Part shown: positions 26,241-32,832 of the stretch, piece after piece
Numbering within the stretch: the stretch's first letter is position 1
How the letters are laid out: each line of letters starts with the position of its first letter
NCBI GenBank assembly: GCA_036502295.1
Contig: DASXYU010000013.1
Span: forward strand, 1-38,111
DNA length: 38,111 bases
Direction of reading: 5' to 3'
Source of the DNA: DASXYU01 sp036502295
GTDB lineage: Bacteria; Actinomycetota; Actinomycetes; Mycobacteriales; Jatrophihabitantaceae
Program-made: the position numbers and the translations under genes
The notes under the pieces: model-generated
What the model was told of the DNA's origin: nothing
What the model saw: the letters and a program-made list of their open reading frames with translations, nothing else
Database searches by the model: none

Positions 26241-26933
26241 ATGAATCGGCGAGGCTGTGTCCTGTGCTCGGTGGCGATCGCAGCCTGCACGTTGAGCGCA
26301 TGCCACTCATCACCTTTGCCCAGCGGCACACCCTTGCCGATGCCCCTGAGCAGCACGGCCCTGAGCAGCACGGCCCTGAGCAGCACAGCATCGAGCAGCA
26401 CAGCATCAGCCAGGTCATCGGTCAGGTCGTCGGTCACGTCCCCAGCGGCGCCACCACCGGCCGTCGCTAAGCGGGTGTGCGCGTCGAAAGACCTGGTGCT
26501 GCGGCCAGGTGCTCGCGTTAGTGCGGCGACGCAACAGAATCCAGTCATCTGGACGGTCCACAACTCCGCCGCTGTCGCCTGCTCGATCGAGGGCTATCCG
26601 GTGATCGCGTTCTACGCCGGGGCAAAGAGGCTCGCGTTCACCTACGCCCACGGAGGTGGCCAGCAGGTGACGAGACGCAAGCCGACCGAGGTGGTCCTCG
26701 CACCGGGAGCGGACGCGTACTTCATCGTGAATAAGAGCACCTGCGAGGTGAGGACGGTGGCGGTGGCAACGTCAATGCGAGTACGCCTGTCCGGCGACGC
26801 GGCGCCGCGCCAGGTCTCGCCCGGGCGAGCGAGCCTCGGATCGCTCTGCTCAGGTCCGACGACCCCCGACCCCGGCAACACTGTGCACGTCTCCCCGGTC
26901 GAGCCGACGATCCGCGACCTCTTCACCAGCTGA
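26241..26933 (+). CDS. DUF4232-like lipoprotein
   Basis: The 230-residue protein has a type II signal peptide with lipobox LSAC (MNRRGCVLCSVAIAACTLSAC), so it should be anchored outside the membrane. A Ser/Thr/Ala-rich linker made of 15-base tandem repeats follows, then a domain with CASKDLVLRPGARVSAATQQ, HNSAAVACSIEGYPVIAFY and two later cysteines, which fits the DUF4232 family of actinobacterial exported proteins. Function is unknown. The ATG at 26241 was chosen because GGGAGG lies eight bases upstream; a GTG at 26235 is in frame. The stop codon lies inside a 12-base direct repeat. Confidence 0.75.
   Translation: MNRRGCVLCSVAIAACTLSACHSSPLPSGTPLPMPLSSTALSSTALSSTASSSTASARSSVRSSVTSPAAPPPAVAKRVCASKDLVLRPGARVSAATQQNPVIWTVHNSAAVACSIEGYPVIAFYAGAKRLAFTYAHGGGQQVTRRKPTEVVLAPGADAYFIVNKSTCEVRTVAVATSMRVRLSGDAAPRQVSPGRASLGSLCSGPTTPDPGNTVHVSPVEPTIRDLFTS
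26346..26405 (+). repeat. Four 15-base tandem repeats in the lipoprotein linker
   Basis: Four consecutive copies of CTGAGCAGCACGGCC (the last two diverged) encode LSSTA-type repeats in the linker after the lipobox. In-frame unit length means copy-number change would lengthen or shorten the linker without breaking the gene. Confidence 0.85.
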
Positions 26934-26958
26934 GTTACCAGCTGAGTTACCAGCTGAG
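26925..26958 (+). repeat. 12-base direct repeats across the lipoprotein stop codon
   Basis: ACCAGCTGAGTT occurs at 26925 and 26937, with a third partial copy at 26949. The gene's TGA is in the first copy. The later copies are untranslated and repeat the same stop, probably a recent slippage duplication at the gene end. Confidence 0.85.
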
Positions 26959-26962
26959 GCGC

Positions 26963-28129
26963 TCAGCCCAGCGGGTTGCCGACGATGTTGCCGACGATGC
27001 CGGCGATGACTCGGGTGCCGTCCTCGTCCCACAGCTCGTCGTACCAGGCCTGGGTCACCGCCGGGTCGGCGCCGTGCGTCACGTCGCAGCGCTTGCGGGC
27101 CCGCAGGACGAGTTCCCCCGCACGCTCAACACGAGCCTGCGCGTAGCGCTGCAGCGCGTCCTGCACCCCGAGGGTGTTGGTCTGTAGTGCGATGGCGAGG
27201 ACGACGGCGTCCTCCATCGCACTGCAACCACCCTGCCCGATATCCGGGGTCGTGTTGTGCGCGGAGTCGCCGAGCAGCGCGACCCGTCCGCGCACCCAGG
27301 TGTCGAAGGGATCCATGTCGAAGATCTCGACCCGGTTCACCATCTGCGGGTCGAGCTGACCGATGAGGTGCCGCACCGGCTCGGCCCAATGCCCGAAGTG
27401 TTCGGTGAGGACGTCCTTCGCCCGCGACCGCTCGTAAGGCAGACCGGCGGGCTGCACGACGTCGAAGAAGGTATAGAAGCGGTTGCCCGCCACCGGCATC
27501 ACCGAGACCCGCTTGCCTTCGCCGATGTAAGTCGTCCAGTGATCGGCGGGGCCGACGGCCTCGTCGATGTCGACGAGGGTGTTGAAGTTGGTGTAGCCGG
27601 CGTAGCGGCGCTCAAGAGGACGCCCCACGACCAACTCGGTTACGTAGTCGCGGGCGAGTGAGCGGGCGCCGTCGGCGGCGATGACGATGTCGCCCGTGGC
27701 GACCTCGCCGTTCTCGAAGCTGGCGCTCGCATGGTCGTCCTCACTCACCACGTCGACCATCCGCATCCCGAAGCGGATCTTCTCGACGCCCCAGGCCCGC
27801 ATGAGCATCGCCTGCAGCTCAGCGCGCGCCACCGGGTACGGCCGCTGCCCGGTCTGCAGCGTCACCGGCTCGAGGCTGAAGTCGCACATGGTGCGGCCAT
27901 CCATCCAGCGGTAGGCCATCGCCTCCAGGCGGCCACCGAGTTCGGCGATCTGCTCGCCGAGTCCGAGGTAGTTCATCACCTTCACGCCGTTGGACCAGAC
28001 CGAGATCGCCGCACCCACCGGCTTGTTCTCGACGACCTGCTCGTAGACCTCGACCTCCCACCCGATGCGGGTGAGGGCGATCGCCGTCGACATGCCTCCG
28101 ATGCCGGCGCCGATGATCACTGCCTTCAC
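26963..28129 (-). CDS. hpxO: FAD-dependent urate hydroxylase
   Basis: The 388-residue flavoprotein hydroxylates urate to 5-hydroxyisourate with NADH and oxygen, replacing uricase. It matches Klebsiella HpxO along its length: VIIGAGIGG at residues 4-12, KPVGAAISVWSNGVK, GDIVIAADGARS, WTTYIGEGKRVSVMP (with the substrate-site Arg region) and LLGDSAHNTTPDIGQGGCSAMEDAVVLA. The C-terminal KRCDVTHGADPAVTQAWY is also shared. The GTG start directly follows the uraH stop, with AGGGG upstream. uraD-uraH-hpxO form one unit that makes allantoin from urate. The 3' end has a short GCTGAG/CTCAGC hairpin. Confidence 0.93.
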   Translation of the reverse strand: MKAVIIGAGIGGMSTAIALTRIGWEVEVYEQVVENKPVGAAISVWSNGVKVMNYLGLGEQIAELGGRLEAMAYRWMDGRTMCDFSLEPVTLQTGQRPYPVARAELQAMLMRAWGVEKIRFGMRMVDVVSEDDHASASFENGEVATGDIVIAADGARSLARDYVTELVVGRPLERRYAGYTNFNTLVDIDEAVGPADHWTTYIGEGKRVSVMPVAGNRFYTFFDVVQPAGLPYERSRAKDVLTEHFGHWAEPVRHLIGQLDPQMVNRVEIFDMDPFDTWVRGRVALLGDSAHNTTPDIGQGGCSAMEDAVVLAIALQTNTLGVQDALQRYAQARVERAGELVLRARKRCDVTHGADPAVTQAWYDELWDEDGTRVIAGIVGNIVGNPLG

Positions 28130-28462
28130 TTATGAGCCCCTATAGGTCGAGTAGGCGAAGGGGCTCAGCAGCAGCGGGATGTGAAAGTGCCCGCCGCCGG
28201 AGACCCGGAAGACGACCGTCGCCTCGGGGTAGAACGCCTCCGGCCCCGCATAGGCGGCGATGTCGAAGCTGATGCGGTACGTCCCGTCGGGGGTGTCGGA
28301 GGCGAGTGGAGCGGCGCGGCCGTCGACGTCCGTCGTGGCGCGTGCCAACTCGACCCAGCCCGTGTCGTCCTCGCCGTCAATAACACGGCGTTCGAGGACG
28401 ACCGGGACTCCGATCGCCGGACGTCCTAACTCCGCGTCAAGGACGTGGGTACTCACGCTCAC
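28130..28462 (-). CDS. uraH: 5-hydroxyisourate hydrolase (transthyretin-like)
   Basis: The 110-residue enzyme hydrolyses 5-hydroxyisourate to OHCU. The N-terminal STHVLD with its catalytic histidine, the central GTYRISFDIAAY, the HFHIPLLLSPFAYSTY block and the C-terminal YRGS signature are all present. The GTG at 28462 was chosen because GGGGAGG lies eight bases upstream and it makes a GTGA overlap with uraD; a GTG two codons earlier is in frame. Confidence 0.96.
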   Translation of the reverse strand: MSVSTHVLDAELGRPAIGVPVVLERRVIDGEDDTGWVELARATTDVDGRAAPLASDTPDGTYRISFDIAAYAGPEAFYPEATVVFRVSGGGHFHIPLLLSPFAYSTYRGS

Positions 28463-28932
28463 GACCACAACCTCCCCAGCCGCAGCCGGACTATCGCGGC
28501 GAGTTCGTCGCGGACGACCAGCTGTTCGGTCGCGTCGTCGTTGCCGAGGCGGGCGTGCACCTCGGAGAGGATCTCCTCCGCCGTCCGTCCCGTGGCGCAG
28601 ATCAGGAAGATGTGGCCGAAGCGGTTCTCGTAGGACACGTTCGCCTCATAGAGCGCAGAGGTGGTCTGCGCCGATCGCTGCTCCGCTGCCGACTGCTCCT
28701 GCCGTGACCACACCATCTCCCGGCTGTCCCCTGCCGCCCGCTCACCGATGCGAGCGTGCGTGGCGAGCGCGTCCTCGACATCGCTCCAGTGCAGACCTGC
28801 GATGACAGAGTTAGAGCGAGCGATGAGTTCGCCGAGCGACCCGTACGGGAGCGTGGCGAGGATCTCGCGCTGCCATACCGGACTGGCGCAGACCGCAGCC
28901 AGCGCTTCAGGAGAAAGCACCGCGGCAGTCAC
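28459..28932 (-). CDS. uraD: OHCU decarboxylase
   Basis: The 157-residue enzyme decarboxylates 2-oxo-4-hydroxy-4-carboxy-5-ureidoimidazoline to (S)-allantoin, the last step before ring opening. It has THARIGE (catalytic His, with Ala where HPRIG is usual) and YENRFGHIFLICATGRTAEEIL. It is the first gene of the urate unit, translated from a GTG with TAGGGT seven bases upstream and no ribosome binding site. It overlaps uraH by four bases. Confidence 0.93.
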   Translation of the reverse strand: MTAAVLSPEALAAVCASPVWQREILATLPYGSLGELIARSNSVIAGLHWSDVEDALATHARIGERAAGDSREMVWSRQEQSAAEQRSAQTTSALYEANVSYENRFGHIFLICATGRTAEEILSEVHARLGNDDATEQLVVRDELAAIVRLRLGRLWS

Positions 28933-28945
28933 GCCGAAGACCCTA
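28933..28945 (-). promoter_or_regulatory. -10 element for leaderless uraD transcript
   Basis: On the - strand TAGGGT (28940-28945) is followed by CTTCGGC and the GTG start of uraD. The element is identical in hexamer and spacing to that of ndk. Confidence 0.5.
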
Positions 28946-29158
28946 GCCGTGCCGTCGACCGCGGGGAGGACGACCTGAGGATGTCACCGCGCCGTTTGTC
29001 GATGGAAACGTGGCAGTAACGACGCGTGGCGATGATGCCTGTATGTCCGGTCACCAGCAGGCCCACCTACGGGCATGGAACCAGGGACAGATCGCGCATG
29101 GCCGACAGCGCGCGTTTCTGCCGTCCTGATCCGATTTCCGTTCTGCCTGAGGTGACCC
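28946..29158. promoter_or_regulatory. Divergent control region between uraD and the Rieske gene
   Basis: These 213 bases separate the urate unit from the divergent oxygenase. I see a small inverted repeat CGTTT-N8-AAACG (28993-29010) and GAGGTGA as the oxygenase ribosome binding site. No clear known operator or second -10 hexamer stands out. A shared purine-responsive regulator would have to bind here, but none is encoded in the window. Confidence 0.3.
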
Positions 29159-30193
29159 ATGACTCTTGCTGAGGACCTTCAGCTCCCCCGAAACTGCACT
29201 TTCGAGCCTCTCGACTGGGCGATCCTTGCCCGCCACTGGTACCCCGTGGCCCGCGTCGACGATGTCGGTACCGGACCCGCGTCGGTGACGCTGCTCGACG
29301 CGCCGCTGGTCGTGTACCGGGCCGCCGACGGGTTCGTCGTCGCCGATGACATCTGCCCGCACCGCGGTGTACCGCTGTCGATGGGGCGCGGCGACGGCGC
29401 GGGTGTGCAGTGCGCGTATCACGGGCTCCGCTTCGGGGCGGGCGGCGCCTGCCTCAGCATCCCGGCCGATCCGAACGCCAAGATCCCCGAGCGGTTGAAC
29501 CTGCGTCCCTATCCTTCGATCGAGCGTTACGGCCTGATCTGGACGTGCCTGCGTCCTGCTGAGGGAGTGGCCGACATCCCGCTGATGCCGGGATGGGACG
29601 ACGCGTCCTACCAGCAGGTGACCTGCCCGCCGTTCGAGGTGAAGGCCTTCGCCGGACGGCAACTGGAGGGCTTCATCGACGTTGCCCACTTCGCCTTCGT
29701 GCACACCGGCACGTTCGGCGATCCGGACAACGCCGAAGTGCCGCCTTACGTGCCGGAGACCACCGAGAACGGCTTCATCGCCGACTACTGGTCCAGCGTC
29801 GGCAACTATCCGCACGGCGACAAGATCGGCGAGCCGGGCTTCCAGTGGCTGCGCCGCTTCGAGGCGCACCTGCCCTTCACCGCAACGCTGATCGTGCACT
29901 TCCCCAACGACGGCAGGCTCTGCATCATGAACGCCGCCTCGCCGGTGTCCGCGTTGAGGACGACGATGTTCGCCCCGATCGCGAAGAACTTCGACACCGA
30001 TCAGGACGCGCAGGACATCTTCGACTTCAACCTGCGGATCTTCGAGGAGGACCGCGCCATCGTCGAGAACCAGAAGCCGGAGAACCTTCCGCTCGACCCG
30101 CGCCTCGAGGTGAACATCGCCGCCGACCGCAGTTCCGTCGCCTACCGCCGCGGACTGCGCGCGCTGGGTTTGTCGCAGTTCTTCACGGCATGA
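29159..30193 (+). CDS. Rieske non-heme iron oxygenase, alpha subunit (HpxD-like candidate)
   Basis: The 344-residue protein has an N-terminal Rieske [2Fe-2S] domain with C-x-H at 66-68 and C-x2-H at 85-88, then a ring-hydroxylase domain with mononuclear iron histidines His177 and His182 in DVAHFAFVH. No reductase is encoded nearby, so electrons must come from a separate partner. It is divergent from uraD-uraH-hpxO. In Klebsiella a Rieske oxygenase of similar size, HpxD, with reductase HpxE, acts on hypoxanthine in the same pathway as HpxO. Context therefore suggests a purine substrate, but similarity to HpxD over other ring hydroxylases was not tested. GAGGTGA precedes the ATG. Confidence 0.85.
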   Translation: MTLAEDLQLPRNCTFEPLDWAILARHWYPVARVDDVGTGPASVTLLDAPLVVYRAADGFVVADDICPHRGVPLSMGRGDGAGVQCAYHGLRFGAGGACLSIPADPNAKIPERLNLRPYPSIERYGLIWTCLRPAEGVADIPLMPGWDDASYQQVTCPPFEVKAFAGRQLEGFIDVAHFAFVHTGTFGDPDNAEVPPYVPETTENGFIADYWSSVGNYPHGDKIGEPGFQWLRRFEAHLPFTATLIVHFPNDGRLCIMNAASPVSALRTTMFAPIAKNFDTDQDAQDIFDFNLRIFEEDRAIVENQKPENLPLDPRLEVNIAADRSSVAYRRGLRALGLSQFFTA

Positions 30194-30199
30194 CGCAGC

Positions 30200-30251
30200 T
30201 GATCAACACGCCCTGATCCCGCGTTGTCGAGCGATCCGGGCGAGTTGATCA
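30200..30251. repeat. TGATCAAC palindromic element after the Rieske gene
   Basis: Arms at 30200-30218 and 30233-30251 pair over 19 bases with three mismatches (TGATCAAC, GCCC and GATC blocks all pair). It starts seven bases after the Rieske stop and ends at the remnant kinase gene, so it could end transcription from both sides. It shares its outer TGATCAAC with the element at 23761. Confidence 0.7.
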
Positions 30252-30252
30252 T

Positions 30253-31078
30253 TCAGCCCGCGATGCGGGGGACGCGTAGCTGCACGCGCGTACCGCCGAT
30301 CGGACTCGGTCCGGTCGTGAACGATCCGCCGAGGGCGGTCGTCCTGCTGCGCATGCCGCGGACGCCGAGGTGACCGGGACGCTCGGAGATCGTTGCCGGC
30401 ACGCCGACTCCCGCCGGCGTCGCGCGCCAGGTCGTACCGCTCGTTGTCGAAGTGCTTGAACATCAGCTCGACGCGAAGGTGCGCCGCCGTCAGCGTCTGC
30501 AAGGCGTCGTCATGGACGTCGGCCGCGATGCGCGAACGCTCCGCCTGCTCGGCTGCGACGAGTTCGGCGAGCAACACGCGGCGCTGCTCGGCGAGTTCGG
30601 AGAGCCGGTGGTGTGCGGCCCGCTCGACCGCGCGAGTGGCGACGAGTGTCAGACCGAGCGCGATTGCGTCGGCAGCACCCTCGATGGCGTGCAGGTCTGA
30701 TGCTTCGAACCGATCGGAGTCGGCGTCGCGCCCGACGACGACCAGTCCGCGCGGTGCACCCTGCGAATTGTGGATCGCGGCGAAGGCGACATCGGCAAGA
30801 GCCCGTCCCGCGCCGTGTCTGCGCAGGACGCGGACGAAGCGGGGTGGGTCGCCACTTACCGGCAGTTTCTGATGCGCGTGCCGCGCATCGACGCCGAAGC
30901 TCTGCACCCACTCGCGGACTCCCGCGACGCCGAGATCGGCGTAGACGCGGTCCGCGCCGGTGCCGATCTCAGGATCGGGGTGGAAGTGTCCGCGCAAGTA
31001 GAACAAAAATTCACCTGCTCCCAGTACGCGCCTAGGAGATGAGAACCCGCGGGCCACCAGGGGTTCCGACAAGTTCAT
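30253..31078 (-). pseudogene. Remnant GAF/HisKA_3 sensor histidine kinase
   Basis: The frame carries a GAF-like region (ending APRGLVVVGRDADSDRFEASDLHAIEG) and a NarL-type dimerisation box ERSRIAADVHDDALQTL with phospho-acceptor His189. After LARDA (about 30405-30421) the frame is lost. In another frame the sequence continues as GVGVPATISERPGHLGVRGM, then LGGSF and GGTRVQLRVP to a TGA at 30253, the end of a HATPase domain. The N-box and most of the ATP-binding domain are missing, so an internal deletion with a frameshift has removed function. The 5' end overlaps the DUF4233 gene by 47 bases and has no convincing start. No partner response regulator is present. Confidence 0.8.
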
Positions 31079-31484
31079 GTCGTAGTTTGAGCAGATACAG
31101 CCAGATCGCGACGAAGAGTGCGCCGATCAGGAACATGCCCCAGAGCCAGACTCCGCTGAGGACGAGCGGCAGCTGAAGTGCCGAGCCGAGGCCGATCCCC
31201 CAGTGACGGCGCTGCATTCCCGCAGCGAGGATGAGGATCACCGCGAAGCCGATGAGGACGACCGTCTTCGTCGTCCCGAGACCGGCGTTGCTATAGGCGA
31301 GCGCCCGCGGTACGAGCAGCGTGACGAGGGCTTCCAGGCCGAGGACTCCGGCGAGTGCGCCCCGGGTCGCCCGATCAGCCCGCCGCGCCCGCTCCGCATA
31401 CTGCTCGTCCTGAGTAAGGCGCGGAGCGCCTGTGTCGAAGGGCTCGTCCTGAGTAAGGCGCGGCTCGGGAGTCGGCTCAACCAC
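31032..31484 (-). CDS. DUF4233 membrane protein
   Basis: The 150-residue protein has a charged N-terminal region and about four membrane helices (from LAGVLGLEALVTLLVPRALAY to FLIGALFVAIWLYLLKL). DUF4233 proteins follow folC in many actinobacteria; their function is unknown. The start is set at the GTG at 31484, with CGGAG upstream and an eight-base overlap with folC; the longer frame to 31541 would lie inside folC. About 20 residues near the N terminus (RLTQDE repeated twice) are encoded by a palindromic repeat insertion. Confidence 0.83.
   Translation of the reverse strand: MVEPTPEPRLTQDEPFDTGAPRLTQDEQYAERARRADRATRGALAGVLGLEALVTLLVPRALAYSNAGLGTTKTVVLIGFAVILILAAGMQRRHWGIGLGSALQLPLVLSGVWLWGMFLIGALFVAIWLYLLKLRHELVGTPGGPRVLIS
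31403..31463. repeat. Palindromic repeat inserted in the DUF4233 coding region
   Basis: A 22-base sequence starting GCTCGTCCTGAGTAAGGC occurs at 31403-31424 and again at 31442-31463, 39 bases apart. Between them lie a GGCGC-GGA-GCGCC hairpin (31418-31430) and GTGTCGAAGGG. The order matches the repeat in rodA. It is translated in frame, giving two RLTQDE peptides in the DUF4233 protein. Confidence 0.85.
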
Positions 31485-32832
31485 CGAGGGCTCCGAGCAG
31501 TGCGCGCGCCTCGCCGGCGGTGATGACAGAGCCGGTGACAAGGACGCCCGATCCGGCGACGGAGTTGTCGCCCGTCTCCTCGGCGAGGGTCACTGCCACA
31601 TCGATCGCATCGTCCAGCCGCAGCTCCACGCTCACCCGCGAGTCGCCGAAGACATCCACTGCGAGCGCCGCGAGTTCGTCGACGTCGAGCGCCCGGGGCG
31701 AGCTGTTCTGGCTCACCACGATTTCGTCGACGACGGGTTCCAGGAGTTCCAGCATCGCCTTGGCGTCCTTGTCTGCGAGGACGGCGACGACGGCGACGAG
31801 GCGCCGGAACGAGAACGACTCGCTCAGCGCCGCGAGTGAGGCGGCCATGCCGTGCTTGTTGTGCGCGGCATCGACAAGCACCGTCGGCGCCGAGCGCACC
31901 GTCTCGAGCCGTCCCGGCGAGGTGGCCTCGGCGAGGGCGGCTCGGACGATGTCAACGTCGAGCGCACCGTTCTTGCCGCCCTTGCCGAAGAACGCCTCCA
32001 CCGCAGCCAGTGCAAGCCCTGCGTTCTGCGCCTGGTGCGCACCGTAGAGCGGCAGGAAGACGTCCTCGTACTCGCCGCCGAGACCTTGCAGCTGCAGCAC
32101 CTGACCGCCGACGGCGACCCTTCGCTCGAGGACGCCGAACTCGAGTCCCTCGCGCGCCACGGCCGCGTCGACCTCGACGGCGCGCTTCAGAAGTTCCGCG
32201 GCCGCCTCGACCGGCTGGCTGGCGATGATCGCCGTGGCGGTCGGCTTGATGATGCCGGCCTTCTCCTTGGCGATAGCGGCGACGGTGTCACCGAGGTACT
32301 GCATGTGGTCGAGATCGATCGGGGTGATCACGGCGACTTCGCCGTCGAGGACGTTCGTGTTGTCCCACGTTCCGCCCATTCCCACTTCGACGACGGCGAC
32401 ATCGACGGGAGCCTCGGCGAAGATCGCGAAGCCGAGGGCGGTGATGATCTCGAAGAAGCTGCATGGAGAGTCGTACTGCCCGTCGACCATGGCGATGAGC
32501 GGCGCGAGGCGGTCATAGTGTTCGACGAAGGTGCGATCGTCGACCGGCTCGCCGTCGATGACGATCCGCTCGGTCACCTTCGTCAGATGCGGACTCGTGT
32601 AGCGACCCACGCGCAGTCCGAAGGCGCGCAGCAGCTCGTCCGCGATGCGCGCCGTCGAGGTCTTGCCGTTGGTGCCGGTGATGTGGATGGCGCGAAACGC
32701 CCGCTGCGGATTGCCGAGCAGGTCGACGAGCGTGAGCATCCGTTCGTTCGAGGGGTCGATGTGCCCCTCGCCGCGGCGGTGGAAGATCTCGCGTTCGACC
32801 TCGCGCCGCAGTGCGGCCCAGTCCTTAGGCAT
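31477..32832 (-). CDS. folC: Folylpolyglutamate synthase / dihydrofolate synthase
   Basis: The 451-residue ATP-dependent ligase adds glutamate to dihydropteroate and folates. The P-loop GTNGKTST is at residues 53-60; VVEVGMGGTWDNTNVL, the DHMQYLGDTVAAIAKEKAGI block and VDAAHNKHG in the C-terminal domain are typical. The ATG at 32832 overlaps the end of valS by eight bases, and a longer frame inside valS was rejected. DUF4233 follows with an eight-base overlap, so valS-folC-DUF4233 is one translationally linked unit. Confidence 0.96.
   Translation of the reverse strand: MPKDWAALRREVEREIFHRRGEGHIDPSNERMLTLVDLLGNPQRAFRAIHITGTNGKTSTARIADELLRAFGLRVGRYTSPHLTKVTERIVIDGEPVDDRTFVEHYDRLAPLIAMVDGQYDSPCSFFEIITALGFAIFAEAPVDVAVVEVGMGGTWDNTNVLDGEVAVITPIDLDHMQYLGDTVAAIAKEKAGIIKPTATAIIASQPVEAAAELLKRAVEVDAAVAREGLEFGVLERRVAVGGQVLQLQGLGGEYEDVFLPLYGAHQAQNAGLALAAVEAFFGKGGKNGALDVDIVRAALAEATSPGRLETVRSAPTVLVDAAHNKHGMAASLAALSESFSFRRLVAVVAVLADKDAKAMLELLEPVVDEIVVSQNSSPRALDVDELAALAVDVFGDSRVSVELRLDDAIDVAVTLAEETGDNSVAGSGVLVTGSVITAGEARALLGALGG

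Noticed and set aside
28993..29010. CGTTT-N8-AAACG as a regulator site between uraD and the Rieske gene
   Set aside because: Five-base arms are common by chance and do not match a purine regulator site I know.
30203..30404. C-terminal 70 codons of the kinase frame as a real domain
   Set aside because: They are Arg/Ala-rich out-of-frame reading; the HATPase remnant is in a different frame.
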